Origin: Streptosporangium brasiliense
Lineage (GTDB): Bacteria; Actinomycetota; Actinomycetes; Streptosporangiales; Streptosporangiaceae
DNA length: 64,000 nucleotides
Direction: 5' to 3'
Assembly (NCBI RefSeq): GCF_030811595.1
Contig: NZ_JAUSRB010000002.1
Span: 6,262,001 to 6,326,000 of the forward strand
Below the pieces are notes generated by a model. The model saw nothing but the letters and a program-made list of their open reading frames with translations. It made no database searches and was not told where the DNA came from. The position numbers were made by a program, and so were the translations under genes. Position 1 is the first letter of the stretch; every line of letters begins with the position of its first letter. This document shows positions 34,848-43,719 of this stretch, in pieces.

Positions 34848-36491
34848 ATGAGGGACAACACCTCGGGCGTTACCGGCTCGACCGGCGTCTCACGCCGTGG
34901 GTTCATCACCGGAACCGGCTCCATCCTGGGAGTCGTGGCCCTCACGGGCCGCGCCCCCGCGGCCCGCGCGGAGACCGTCCCCGCGGCCGCTCCGATCGCC
35001 ACCGGGGCCCACGTCCCGGCCCTGGTGATCGGCACCGGATACGGCGGCTCCGTCGCCGCCCTGCGTCTCGCCCAGGCGGGCGTCGACGTGCACATGATCG
35101 AGATGGGCATGGCCTGGGACACCCCCGGCCCCGACGGCAAGATCTTCTGCAACACGCTGGAGCCGGACCACCGGTCCTACTGGCTGCGGACCAGGACCAA
35201 GGCGCCCCTCAACTACTTCCTCGGCTTCCCGATCGACAGGAACATCTCCCGCTACACCGGGATCCTGGACGCCGAGGACTTCGGCGGCATCACGGTCTAC
35301 CAGGGCCGCGGTGTCGGAGGCGGTTCGCTGGTCAACGGAGGCATGGCGGTCACCCCCAGGCGCGAGAACTTCGGCGCCGTCCTCCCGTCGGTGAACGCCG
35401 ACGAGATGTACGACATCTACTACCCGCGCGCCAACGCCGAGCTCGGGGTCGGCACCGTCGACCCGGCCTGGTTCGACTCCGCCGCCTGCTACCAGTACGC
35501 CCGAGTCGGCCGTAAGCACGCCCAGCGTTCCGGCTTCCCGTTCGTCTTCGTGCCCGACGTGTACGACTGGGACTACATGGAGCGGGAGGCGGCCGGGACC
35601 GTCACCAAGTCGGCGCTGGCCGGGGAGATCCTCTACGGCAACAACCACGGCAAGAAATCACTGCAGCAGACCTACCTCGCCCGGGCCAGGGCCACCGGGA
35701 AGGTCGCCATCTCGCCGCTGCACAAGGTCACCTCGGTCGCCCCGGCGGCCGGCGGCGGCTACACGGTCGTCATCGACCAGATCAACACCAGTGGCGACAC
35801 CACGGCCACCAAGACCGTGACCGCGGACCGGGTGTTCTTCGCCGCCGGCAGTGTCGGCACCAGCAAGCTGCTGGTCAAGCTGAAGGCCACCGGCGCGCTG
35901 CCCAACCTGAACGACGAGGTCGGCAAGGGCTGGGGCGACAACGGCAACGTCATGTGCGGCCGTGCCAACCACCTGTGGGACCCGACCGGCAAGCTCCAGT
36001 CGGCCATTCCCTGCTCCGGCATCGACAACTGGGCCGCCGGCGGCGCGTTCGCCGAGGTCGCGCCGCTGCCCACCGGGATCGAGACCTACGCCTCGTTCTA
36101 CCTGTCGATCACCAAGAATCCGAACCGCGCCCGGTTCTCCTGGAACGCCGCGACGGGCAAGGTCGACCTGGACTGGCAGACCTCCTGGAAGCAGCCGTCC
36201 ATCGACATGGCCAAGACGATCTTCGACAAGATCAACGCGAAGGAGGGGACGATCTACCGGACCGACCTCTTCGGCGTCTACAAGATCTGGGGCGACCACC
36301 TCACCTACCACCCGCTCGGCGGCGCGGTCCTGAACAAGGCCACCGACGGCTACGGCCGCCTCACCGGCCACCCCGGCCTGTACGTCATCGACGGCTCGCT
36401 GATCCCCGGCAACACCAGCGTCAACCCGTTCGTCACCATCACGGCGCTCGCCGAACGGAACATCGAGAAGATCATAGCCACCGATCTGTGA
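34848..36491 (+). CDS. Tat-exported cholesterol oxidase (GMC oxidoreductase)
   Basis: 547 residues. The Tat signal VSRRGFITGTGSILGVVAL ends near an AXA site (ARA). The FAD motif is VIGTGYGGSVAALRLAQAG. Active-site regions match Streptomyces cholesterol oxidase: Glu in AFAEVAPL (Glu361), His in TYHPLGG (His447) and Asn in NTSVNPF (Asn485). It oxidises and isomerises 3-beta-hydroxysterols outside the cell, making hydrogen peroxide. It follows the dehydrogenase/AhpD pair by 114 bp and has its own palindrome. Confidence 0.94.
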   Translation: MRDNTSGVTGSTGVSRRGFITGTGSILGVVALTGRAPAARAETVPAAAPIATGAHVPALVIGTGYGGSVAALRLAQAGVDVHMIEMGMAWDTPGPDGKIFCNTLEPDHRSYWLRTRTKAPLNYFLGFPIDRNISRYTGILDAEDFGGITVYQGRGVGGGSLVNGGMAVTPRRENFGAVLPSVNADEMYDIYYPRANAELGVGTVDPAWFDSAACYQYARVGRKHAQRSGFPFVFVPDVYDWDYMEREAAGTVTKSALAGEILYGNNHGKKSLQQTYLARARATGKVAISPLHKVTSVAPAAGGGYTVVIDQINTSGDTTATKTVTADRVFFAAGSVGTSKLLVKLKATGALPNLNDEVGKGWGDNGNVMCGRANHLWDPTGKLQSAIPCSGIDNWAAGGAFAEVAPLPTGIETYASFYLSITKNPNRARFSWNAATGKVDLDWQTSWKQPSIDMAKTIFDKINAKEGTIYRTDLFGVYKIWGDHLTYHPLGGAVLNKATDGYGRLTGHPGLYVIDGSLIPGNTSVNPFVTITALAERNIEKIIATDL

Positions 36492-36509
36492 CGATGGCCC
36501 GCTGTGGTA

Positions 36510-36535
36510 GTCGGCCACGGGCGCGTGTGGCCGAC
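36510..36535 (+). terminator. hairpin downstream of cholesterol oxidase
   Basis: GTCGGCCAC (36510-36518) pairs with GTGGCCGAC (36527-36535), loop eight bases, 19 bp after the stop codon. The remaining gap to 36716 holds nothing recognised. Confidence 0.6.
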
Positions 36536-36716
36536 CTTCCCCGCGGGATGAGCACCGGGGAGCGGCCCGCGCGAGCGTCAACGGACGGCTGCTCCGCTCC
36601 GTCGCCTCGCGGTCGGATCGCCGCACCGGCCGGCGGAGCCGGAAGCCCGTGACCGGGCGGCGCCGGCCGGGCCGGAGATCGGCGTCGCGGCGCAGGCGCT
36701 TGCGTGAGGCCGGCGG

Positions 36717-37460
36717 TCACGTCTCGGGGACCTCGATCTCCGGGGCCGAGGTCTCGGGAGTCACGGTCTCGGGAGATTCGGTCCTCGGAGTCGGAGTCAG
36801 GGGTATCACGGTCTCGGAAGTCGAGGTCTTGGGATCTGGGCTCTCCAGATCGCCATTCCCGCCAGGTCCGAGAGTCGCCGTTCCGGATGAATTTCCTTCT
36901 CCCGGGGGAGTGGTGACAATGGCGGCCTCCTCCGCACTCAGCCCTTTCCTGACAAGCCGCTCCCGCAACTCGCCGAGGCTTGGTGTCGGGCACCGGGAGT
37001 CCACGCATGTGTTGAACGCCGGATACATCAGCACGGCTCTCATGACGAGCGGCTCCGGCGGGTGCGAGAGGCGCCACTCCACCTTCCATTTTCCTCCGTA
37101 CACCGTGGCCGGCTGAGACACACGCGTCATGTTCTCCGCCGATTCGCCGGCCATCAGGAAGATTCCCCCGGGGCCGAGGTTCTCCACCGAACCGCTCCCG
37201 CTGAGCTTCTTCGCCGGACGTGGATCGGCGTCCTTGACGCTTATCTCGCTGAATGTCAATCGGGCCACTCTGGGGGCATCCGGTTCAGGTGTGTGCCCGT
37301 CGCCACCTCCCCTTGTCTGAATATATGCAGAAACCACCGCGAAACAGCCTGTCACAACGGCGATTGCGAGACCGCTCATAAACGCCGGCTGCCTGTACCA
37401 GGGCCGCTCCCGCCTATTGGATCCGCCCGGGGCGGCGGATTTCCTTCTTCTTGATGTCAT
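36717..37460 (-). CDS. membrane-anchored protein with Pro/Glu/Thr-rich tail
   Basis: 247 residues from ATG 37460. A basic N-terminus (MTSRRRKSAAPGGSNRRERP) precedes one transmembrane helix (FMSGLAIAVVTGCFAVVSAY). An outer domain follows with two cysteines (NTCVDSRC), then a low-complexity tail of imperfect PET repeats (SPETVTPETSAPEIEVPET). Base composition is less GC-rich than in its neighbours. I do not recognise a family; it is probably an exported, possibly wall-proximal protein. Confidence 0.6.
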   Translation of the reverse strand: MTSRRRKSAAPGGSNRRERPWYRQPAFMSGLAIAVVTGCFAVVSAYIQTRGGGDGHTPEPDAPRVARLTFSEISVKDADPRPAKKLSGSGSVENLGPGGIFLMAGESAENMTRVSQPATVYGGKWKVEWRLSHPPEPLVMRAVLMYPAFNTCVDSRCPTPSLGELRERLVRKGLSAEEAAIVTTPPGEGNSSGTATLGPGGNGDLESPDPKTSTSETVIPLTPTPRTESPETVTPETSAPEIEVPET

Positions 37461-37572
37461 GCACGACACATTGGCACACCAAAGGTCAAGTTTCGGGCCG
37501 GCACCACTTCCGTCTCCGCCCAAGGCGTGTCCCGTGGATCCAAGGAACGCGGGATCCACGCTCGTGATCCGC

Positions 37573-38226
37573 TCACACCGCGTCTCGACTGTCACCTGCT
37601 GGTCTCGTGGCGGGTTCGATCTCCAGCGGTGCGGTGGCGTCGTCGGTGATCTGGTGCAGCTGGGTGAGGGTGTAGTCAAGCTGCCTCGCCAGACGGGGGA
37701 TGGTCGCCGGCGGCAGATACGCCTCCGCGCCGGCGTCGAGCAGGCGCCGGACCGGGCCGGAGTAGTTGACTCCGAGCTCGTTGTCCTCGATCTCAGTGAT
37801 GATGACACGGGCTTTCGGGAACGTCGACCGGAGACCTGCGATCAACTGGGGGCTGATCGGCGGCGTCAGCAGTACGTCGGCTGTCCTGGGAGCGGCGTGC
37901 ATGTCGAGCACGACGTAGTCCGGGCCGAGCTGGGTGGACAGCGAGACCCGGGCCGACGTCGACAGCTTCATCGCGGTGGCGACGACCGTCACGCTGTCGT
38001 AGTCGATCGGAGGTTGTTCCTCGGTCTCCTCCGGAGCGCCGGGATCGACGACGGCGCCGTGGAGCACGCGAAGGGTGCTGGAGATCACCGCGATCGACTC
38101 GCCGCCCCGCGTGATGGCCAGTTCCTCCCCGGGCTCGAGAGCGTCGATGAGCGCCGAGACGTCCTCGGGAAGCCGGGTCACGTCGATCGACCGGGCGGCC
38201 CGCGCGGCGCGCTTGTCCGCCCTCAA
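37573..38226 (-). CDS. hypothetical protein with antitoxin-like N-terminus
   Basis: 217 residues from TTG 38226 (or a GTG about 16 codons later). The N-terminal 50 residues (LIDALEPGEELAITRGGES, then IAVISS) resemble Phd/YefM-type antitoxin heads. After an acidic linker comes an alpha/beta region (VTVVATAMKLSTSARVSL, KARVIITEIEDNELGV, LLDAGAEAYLPPATI) reminiscent of a degenerate receiver fold. It is translationally coupled (TTGA) to the small upstream ORF. No toxin is recognised next to it. Confidence 0.5.
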   Translation of the reverse strand: MRADKRAARAARSIDVTRLPEDVSALIDALEPGEELAITRGGESIAVISSTLRVLHGAVVDPGAPEETEEQPPIDYDSVTVVATAMKLSTSARVSLSTQLGPDYVVLDMHAAPRTADVLLTPPISPQLIAGLRSTFPKARVIITEIEDNELGVNYSGPVRRLLDAGAEAYLPPATIPRLARQLDYTLTQLHQITDDATAPLEIEPATRPAGDSRDAV

Positions 38227-38411
38227 AGCCGGAACGCGCTCAGGGCGGCGACGGCATCTTCCGGCCGCGCGCCGTGCGTCCAGAAGTCGTGCGTCCAGAA
38301 GGTGCCGGCTGCGGTGAAGTCCAGGCGGCCGGCCGGTCCGCGCGCGTGGTCGTCGGCTGTGAACACCTCAGCGAGCTCTCCGCGGTCGGCGTCCCGCGCC
38401 TTGCGCGGCAC
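38223..38411 (-). CDS. small hypothetical protein coupled to the downstream gene
   Basis: 62 residues from GTG 38411; there is no convincing ribosome site. It contains a duplicated FWTH motif (TFWTHDFWTHG) and an acidic middle (ELAEVFTADDHARG). A separate ATG at 38463 with strong GGGAGGG opens a 31-codon frame into the same region, so the true gene may be frameshifted. No family is recognised. Confidence 0.35.
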   Translation of the reverse strand: MPRKARDADRGELAEVFTADDHARGPAGRLDFTAAGTFWTHDFWTHGARPEDAVAALSAFRL

Positions 38412-38632
38412 CGGCCGACACGATCCGATGACAGCGGCAGGGAGGGGTGGCAGCGTTGGTCATAGCGCTCAACCCTCCCACACCAGCCGGACCACGTGTC
38501 AATGACCGCGGTTCCGGCTCTGGCGCCGTGTCGGATGCTGAGACCAGACTTTGAACAAGGACAGGGGAGCGCAGCAGCAGCGCGCCGAGCGCGTGCAGCC
38601 GGAACAGCGACACCCGGGGCAGAGTGCCCGAT

Positions 38633-39088
38633 TCAGGTGGCCGGTAGCGCGGTGGCCAGCAGCACCACGCCGACCGACCCGACCAGCGCCGCCAGCGCCG
38701 TCGCCCGCGCGAAGCCGGGACGTCCCGCGCCGGTGGCCCACCCGTGCAGACCCGCCGCGACCATGACCGCGCAGAACAACGCCAGCTTCGCCGTCAGGAT
38801 CCGCCCGTAACCCGGCTCGGCCAGCGACGCCCACGTGACCCCCTTGTGCCAGGCGATGGCCACCCCGCTGCCCAACTGCACGGGAAGGAACACCGCCCCG
38901 GTGAACATCCCGAACCGCCGTCCCACCGCCCGCATCACCCGCTCACGCCGCTCACCGTCCAGCAGCTGCCGCGCCAGCGGCAACACCACCAGCGAGACCG
39001 TTAGCTGTCCGCCGACCCATAGCGCCGCCGACAACACGTGCAAAAACCGCACCACCGACCACCACGTCATCGCACAACCCACATCCAT
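38633..39088 (-). CDS. CopD/DUF4149-like four-helix membrane protein
   Basis: 151 residues from ATG 39088 (GGAGG upstream; ATG 39070 is possible). Four transmembrane helices carry conserved histidines (VRFLHVLSAALWVGGQL, GVAIAWHKG, AAGLHGWATG). The layout resembles CopD-like proteins. It is the last gene of the nitrite reductase operon, 22 bp behind it, suggesting a copper or haem role in that system. Confidence 0.7.
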   Translation of the reverse strand: MDVGCAMTWWSVVRFLHVLSAALWVGGQLTVSLVVLPLARQLLDGERRERVMRAVGRRFGMFTGAVFLPVQLGSGVAIAWHKGVTWASLAEPGYGRILTAKLALFCAVMVAAGLHGWATGAGRPGFARATALAALVGSVGVVLLATALPAT

Positions 39089-39110
39089 CGGCAGCGACCG
39101 TCCTCCGACC

Positions 39111-41765
39111 TCACCGCGCGTCCACCTCGAACAGGCCGTGCGCCCCGCCCTCGGCCTGACGCATCGTGTGGTCCACCACCGGATACCTGCCCGGCTCGGG
39201 GAAGACCAGCTCGGCGAACCCGCCCTGCGCCGGCGCCAGGTCCAGCACCTGCGCACCCCCCGCATCGCCCTCACGCAGCAGGTAGGCGCCCTCCTTGTAG
39301 ACGGTGTCGAACGGCGCCCCCACCACGTGCAGCGCCGTACCCGAGCTCGGTCCGGCGGCCACCGCCCAGATCCGCACCCGCTCACCCGCCTTCGCCTTCA
39401 GCGGCGCATGATCGTAACCGGCGGCGGTGCCGTTGAACATCCACCCGTCCGGACGGCCCTCGCGGATCTTGGCGACCTGTGCGTCGCTGCCCGGCTCACC
39501 CAGGTACAGCTCGCCCTGGACCAGCAGGAACTCCCGATCCACCCGCGACAGGTCCGGCGGATCGATGACCACCGCCCCGTACATGCCGGCCGCGATGTGC
39601 TGCGTCATCGGCATCGTCGAGCAGTGGTACAGCCACGCCCCCGCGTGCTCGGCGCGGAACCGGTAGGTCAGCCGCTCACCCGGCTGGATCGTGCGCATCA
39701 CCCGGTCAGGTGCGTTCGCCCCGGCGTGAAAGTCGATGCCGTGCCCCATTGTGCCGCTGTTGACGAACGTCACCGTGAACACATCGCCCACCGTGCCGCG
39801 CAGCACCGGCCCGGGCACGGTCCCGTTGAACGTCCACATTCGCTGCCGCACGCCGGGCGCGACCTCCAGTACCGCGCTGTCGTCCACCCGGATCTCCACC
39901 TTGTGCTCGGCACCGCCGGGCGCGGGCGCCAACACCGCGTCGTACGGCTTCCACCCCGGCGACATGGGCGCGGCCAGGTCCAGGCCGGTCTGCCCGGTGC
40001 CGGTCGCCGGGCCGCCGTTCCCGTCGGGGGATGTCGTCTGTCCGGCCGGACCGTGCGCGCCGTGCCCGGTACCGGTACCGGTGCCGGTGCCGGTGCCGGA
40101 CCGGGCGAGCGCGCCGGTGGGCACGATGCGCATCGTCATGCCCGCCGCCCGGTGCCCGGCCACGGTGCACCAGCCGTCGACCGCCTCGCCGAGCGGGGCG
40201 AGCGTCAGCGTCGCGCTCTCGCCTGCTCCCAGCAGCGGGGTGCGTTCCCCGGTGGCCAGTCGCAGGTCGTGCCGTTGGGCGTCGGTGTTGGTGACGCGCA
40301 GCGTCAGCACGGTGCCCGGCGCGGCCTCGATCACCGCAGGCCGGATCCGCATGCCCGACAGCGTCACCTCGACCGTCCGGGTGCCGGTGGCGGCAACGGT
40401 GGTGGCGGGGCCGGAGCCTCCGGTGACGGAGACGACGACCGCGGCGGCCGTCAGCAGGCACCCGGCCATCACCCCGGCCAGCGCGGGCGAGGCGAGCGCC
40501 CGGCGTTCAGGGTGCTCGGCCGTCCAGGCCCGCACCAGGGCGGCCACGGCCAGCACGACGAACGCTGCGGCCGATGCCAGCACCAGGGCCCAGCCCAGCA
40601 GGGCCAACGGCCGCGGCACCGGTAGCGCCAGCAGCGGCACGCCGGCGTTGAGCGCGGCCAGGCGGACCGTCCAGCCGCGCTCCAGCAGCGCCATGTTCTC
40701 CTTGAACCGGGCCGGGCCTCCGCCCAGCACCGCCGGTAGCAGGTGCAGCAGTGAGCCCAGCAGCACCTGGCCGACGGACCCGGCCAGCACCAGCGGCAGC
40801 AGCGGCTCCAGCGCGGCGGCCACCTCGCCCGCCGGGCGGGTGGCCACGATCACCGCGTCGGCGACGAGCGCGATCTCGAACCAGACGACGCCGGCGGCCA
40901 GCATCCAGGCCGCCCCGGTGTGCGGGCGGCGCGTGCGTACCGCCTCGGCCAGCGGCAGCAGCGCGGCCAGCGCACCGGCCGCGTACGCCGCCAGCCCGGC
41001 CGTCGCCACCCAGCGCAGATCCGCCAGCAGGCCGCCGGTCAGCAGCGCCAGCCCGGGCGCGGCCAGTCGCAGCCCGGTCAGGGAGGCCCTGCGGGTGCGC
41101 TCCGGCATGCGGGTACGGAGCACGGTCGGCCAGAGCGTGAACAACGTGCCGAGCACGGTCAGGCCGACCCAGCCGAGCAGGTTCACCTGGGCGTGCGCGG
41201 CGTGCAACCGCTCGTTCGTGGCTCCGTGGCCGACATGGGCGGCCAGCAGGCCACCGAGGGTGCCACCGGTCGCCAGCGCCCCGGCCGCGCACACGTACCA
41301 GGCGATGACGTGGCCGAACCGGCCGGGCAGCGCCCGCCGCGCCAGCCGTACCAGCGCGGCGGCATGCCAGAGCACGACGGCCACGATCACCCCCGCCCCG
41401 GCCACCGCCACCGCCGCGGGACCGGCCGCCATGCCGTACAGCACGGCCGCCGTCGCGGCGTTGAGCAGGGCGAGCCGGGCCAGGCTCCAGCGCGGATCCG
41501 GGGTGCGGGCGCGCAGCAGCGCGACGGCGAAGTGCTCGCTCCAGATCAGGATCGCGGTGCTGACCGCACCCAGCAGGAAAACATGGATCAGCAGCCAGCG
41601 CGGCGCCGGCAGCCCCTCACCGGCCAGCGCGGTCGCGACCGTCAATCCCAGCCAGACCACCACGAGCGCGTTGGCCCGCAGGTGCCAGGGGGCGCGGCGG
41701 CGCACCGGACCGGGGAGTGGCCTGCCCGGCGGCCCCTTCTCGATATGCACCTCGACCGATGTCAC
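39111..41765 (-). CDS. nirK: membrane-fused copper nitrite reductase (NirK-type)
   Basis: 884 residues from GTG 41765. About twelve transmembrane helices fill residues 25-460 (with HAAHAQVNLLGWVG). Next comes a cupredoxin domain with type-1 copper ligands (QRHDL, GWCTVAGHRAAGM), then a Gly/Thr linker. Last is a two-domain NirK-like multicopper unit: MWTFNGTVPGPVL, GHGIDFHAG with the catalytic Asp, WLYHCSTMPMTQHIAAGM, and a third type-2 His in TALHVVGAPF. It would reduce nitrite to nitric oxide at the outer membrane face. Classical NirK has only the last unit (about 350 residues); the membrane domain and extra cupredoxin probably supply electrons. Six bases separate it from the upstream membrane gene. 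Confidence 0.87.
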   Translation of the reverse strand: MTSVEVHIEKGPPGRPLPGPVRRRAPWHLRANALVVVWLGLTVATALAGEGLPAPRWLLIHVFLLGAVSTAILIWSEHFAVALLRARTPDPRWSLARLALLNAATAAVLYGMAAGPAAVAVAGAGVIVAVVLWHAAALVRLARRALPGRFGHVIAWYVCAAGALATGGTLGGLLAAHVGHGATNERLHAAHAQVNLLGWVGLTVLGTLFTLWPTVLRTRMPERTRRASLTGLRLAAPGLALLTGGLLADLRWVATAGLAAYAAGALAALLPLAEAVRTRRPHTGAAWMLAAGVVWFEIALVADAVIVATRPAGEVAAALEPLLPLVLAGSVGQVLLGSLLHLLPAVLGGGPARFKENMALLERGWTVRLAALNAGVPLLALPVPRPLALLGWALVLASAAAFVVLAVAALVRAWTAEHPERRALASPALAGVMAGCLLTAAAVVVSVTGGSGPATTVAATGTRTVEVTLSGMRIRPAVIEAAPGTVLTLRVTNTDAQRHDLRLATGERTPLLGAGESATLTLAPLGEAVDGWCTVAGHRAAGMTMRIVPTGALARSGTGTGTGTGTGHGAHGPAGQTTSPDGNGGPATGTGQTGLDLAAPMSPGWKPYDAVLAPAPGGAEHKVEIRVDDSAVLEVAPGVRQRMWTFNGTVPGPVLRGTVGDVFTVTFVNSGTMGHGIDFHAGANAPDRVMRTIQPGERLTYRFRAEHAGAWLYHCSTMPMTQHIAAGMYGAVVIDPPDLSRVDREFLLVQGELYLGEPGSDAQVAKIREGRPDGWMFNGTAAGYDHAPLKAKAGERVRIWAVAAGPSSGTALHVVGAPFDTVYKEGAYLLREGDAGGAQVLDLAPAQGGFAELVFPEPGRYPVVDHTMRQAEGGAHGLFEVDAR

Positions 41766-41771
41766 CTCGGG

Positions 41772-42920
41772 TCACCTTCCCATCGATGCCCGGCGCGCCA
41801 GCCGCACCAGCGTGGCGGCGCACCCGGCGAACACGAGCAGAGCAATCTCGGCGAGCAGCCCACCGGCGGTGCGCACCGCGTCGGCGGCGGCCAGATCCCC
41901 GGCGGAGCGGACCGCCACGGCTGTGTGCAGCAGCGCCAGCGGCACATACAGCATCGGCCGGTACGGCAGGCTCATCCGCAGCACGGCCGGCAGGATTATC
42001 GGGGCGTGCCCGAACACCATCGACATGACGAATCCCAAGAACAGGGCGTGCAGCGCCGCGTCGTACAGGTAGGACCCGGCCGCCAAGCCGGTGGCCGCCC
42101 ACAGGACCCCGGCCGCCGCGAGCCAGCCGTATCCGGCCAGCAGGCACACGGCCGCATACCGGGGCAGGCCGTGCCCGCGGACGGTACGGCGGGCGACGTC
42201 GTGCCAGGCCAGCCAGGCCGCCACCGCCGCCATCCCCACCCCGGCGACCCGCGCCCCCGCACCTGGCGCCCACACCGAGCAGACCATCCCGGCGCCGAGC
42301 ACCACGGCGGCCGCCATCAGCCCGTCCGACGCCCCCCGCCGCAGGAACGCCACGTGGGCCAGCTCCAGCCGCTCCCCGGCGATGGTCAGCACGTGGAACG
42401 CGGCGAACCACACCACCAGCTCCGGCACCGGCCGCCCGCCCAGCCAGAGCAGCCCGGCCGCGTACCAGGCCAGTGCCCCGGCCAGCTGCATGAGCGTCTC
42501 GCGGCTGAGGCGCCGGCCCAGCAACGCCAGATAGATCCCGACCAGCCAGCCGCCGCCGGCGGTCAGCGCCAGCCGGCCCGTCTGCTCGGCCCCGGCCGCC
42601 AGCGCCACGGCGCCCAGCGCTGACAGTGCCGGGGCGGCGTACCCCCAGCGGCTGCGCAGCGCGACCGCCCGCTCCAGGCAGATCAGCGTGCCCAGAAAGC
42701 CGAGCGCCATCAGCGGCCCGTGCTGCTCGGCGAACGCCGCCGGCACGGGCACCTCGGCGATCAGCAGCGCGACGCCCCCGTACAGGCCGGCGAGCAGGGC
42801 GGCGGCACCGGCCAGCAACGGGAGCCGGGCGAGCGCGAGGCGGGCGGCGGGCACCGCGGCCGGACCACCCTCGGGAAACGGGCGGCGCCCAGGAAAGTGC
42901 CCACAGGAGCGCGTCATCAT
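41772..42920 (-). CDS. polytopic membrane protein of the nitrite reductase operon
   Basis: 382 residues from ATG 42920 (GTG 42953 is possible). Ten to twelve hydrophobic segments carry several intramembrane histidines (EQHGPLMALGFLGTL, AAFHVLTIAGERLEL, DAALHALFLGFVMSMVFGHA). The pattern recalls NnrS and haem-copper-related membrane proteins, but I cannot place it firmly. It is the first gene of the operon with the NirK fusion. A DosR-like box lies about 110 bp upstream. Confidence 0.65.
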   Translation of the reverse strand: MMTRSCGHFPGRRPFPEGGPAAVPAARLALARLPLLAGAAALLAGLYGGVALLIAEVPVPAAFAEQHGPLMALGFLGTLICLERAVALRSRWGYAAPALSALGAVALAAGAEQTGRLALTAGGGWLVGIYLALLGRRLSRETLMQLAGALAWYAAGLLWLGGRPVPELVVWFAAFHVLTIAGERLELAHVAFLRRGASDGLMAAAVVLGAGMVCSVWAPGAGARVAGVGMAAVAAWLAWHDVARRTVRGHGLPRYAAVCLLAGYGWLAAAGVLWAATGLAAGSYLYDAALHALFLGFVMSMVFGHAPIILPAVLRMSLPYRPMLYVPLALLHTAVAVRSAGDLAAADAVRTAGGLLAEIALLVFAGCAATLVRLARRASMGR

Positions 42921-43027
42921 CGGTTCTGCGGCCACGGCCCGGGATCTCTCCACTGATTGTCATGTAGGGGCTTCACTCACGCTAGGCCCCGCCGGTCCGG
43001 CACAGAGCAGGCTCAAAGACCACCGTC

Positions 43028-43047
43028 ATAGGGACCAAAGTCCTTCG
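43028..43047. promoter_or_regulatory. DosR/DevR-like box 1
   Basis: GGGACCAAAGTCCT (43031-43044) matches the core GGGACTWWAGTCCC at 12 of 14 positions. It lies between the nitrite reductase operon and the divergent flavin-fold gene. Confidence 0.65.
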
Positions 43048-43179
43048 TCGTTCTCTCACCGGACCAGGCAGGTGGACGACACCCCGTCGTGCCCGGCCCG
43101 ATCCTCACCGGCCGGGCGCGACGGTGATGACACCTGACAGCCGGATGGAAGGGAACGGAAGGGACATCGGCGCCGGCAG

Positions 43180-43199
43180 GAGAGGACTTTCGTCCCTGC
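43180..43199. promoter_or_regulatory. DosR/DevR-like box 2
   Basis: AGGACTTTCGTCCC (43183-43196) matches the DosR core at 12 of 14 positions. Its centre is about 43 bp before ATG 43233, where it would overlap the -35 region. Confidence 0.65.
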
Positions 43200-43232
43200 C
43201 CCGCACGTAGACGATCAGCGATCCTGGAAGGC

Positions 43233-43643
43233 ATGAAACTTGACTCCGCCGGTCTGCAGGTTGTCTTCCCCCAGGAGTGCATGGCTCTGTTGGCGACGGC
43301 GCCGATCGGGAGGATCGTCTTCACCGACCGCGCCCTGCCGGCGGTGCAGCCGGTCAACTTCGTGCTGGACGGCACTGACATCGTCATCCGTACCACGGTC
43401 GGCTCCAAACTGGCCGCCGCGACCCGCCGGACCATCGTGGCCTTCGAAGCCGACGACTTCGACCCGCAGGGCCGGACCGGCTGGTCGGTGACCGTGGTGG
43501 GGCATGCGCGGGCGGTGGACGACCCGCAGGAGGCGGCCCGGCTGGCGGGGCTGCCGCTGACGCCGTGGGCGCCGGGTGAGCGGGACCATTTCATCGTCAT
43601 CGCGGCCGAGCAGGTCTCCGGCCGCCGGATCGTCGGCGGCTGA
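43233..43643 (+). CDS. pyridoxamine 5'-phosphate oxidase-fold (PPOX) protein
   Basis: 136 residues from ATG 43233. Split-barrel flavin-binding fold: CMALLATAPIGRIVFTDRA, VQPVNFVLDGTDIVIRT, and the closing ITAEQ-like IVIAAEQVSGRRI. Small PPOX proteins are abundant members of the mycobacterial dormancy regulon and bind F420, FMN or haem. Two DosR-like boxes lie upstream, so hypoxic or nitric-oxide induction is likely. Confidence 0.85.
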   Translation: MKLDSAGLQVVFPQECMALLATAPIGRIVFTDRALPAVQPVNFVLDGTDIVIRTTVGSKLAAATRRTIVAFEADDFDPQGRTGWSVTVVGHARAVDDPQEAARLAGLPLTPWAPGERDHFIVIAAEQVSGRRIVGG

Positions 43644-43665
43644 CCCCGCCGTCCGTGCCCGGCCG

Positions 43666-43708
43666 CAGCGGGCCGCCGCCTCCGATCGGACGGGGTGGCG
43701 GCCCGCTG
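43666..43708. terminator. bidirectional hairpin terminator
   Basis: CAGCGGGCCGCC (43666-43677) pairs perfectly with GGCGGCCCGCTG (43697-43708) between the convergent PPOX and radical SAM genes. Confidence 0.7.
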
Positions 43709-43719
43709 TCATGTCCCGG

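Noticed and set aside
37573..38411. Toxin-antitoxin module
   Set aside because: Only the head of the 217-residue protein resembles an antitoxin; no toxin family is recognisable in the partner.
40920..42623. Long plus-strand frames opposite the nitrite reductase operon
   Set aside because: Antisense shadows rich in Arg, Gln and Pro; the minus-strand frames carry copper ligands and membrane helices.
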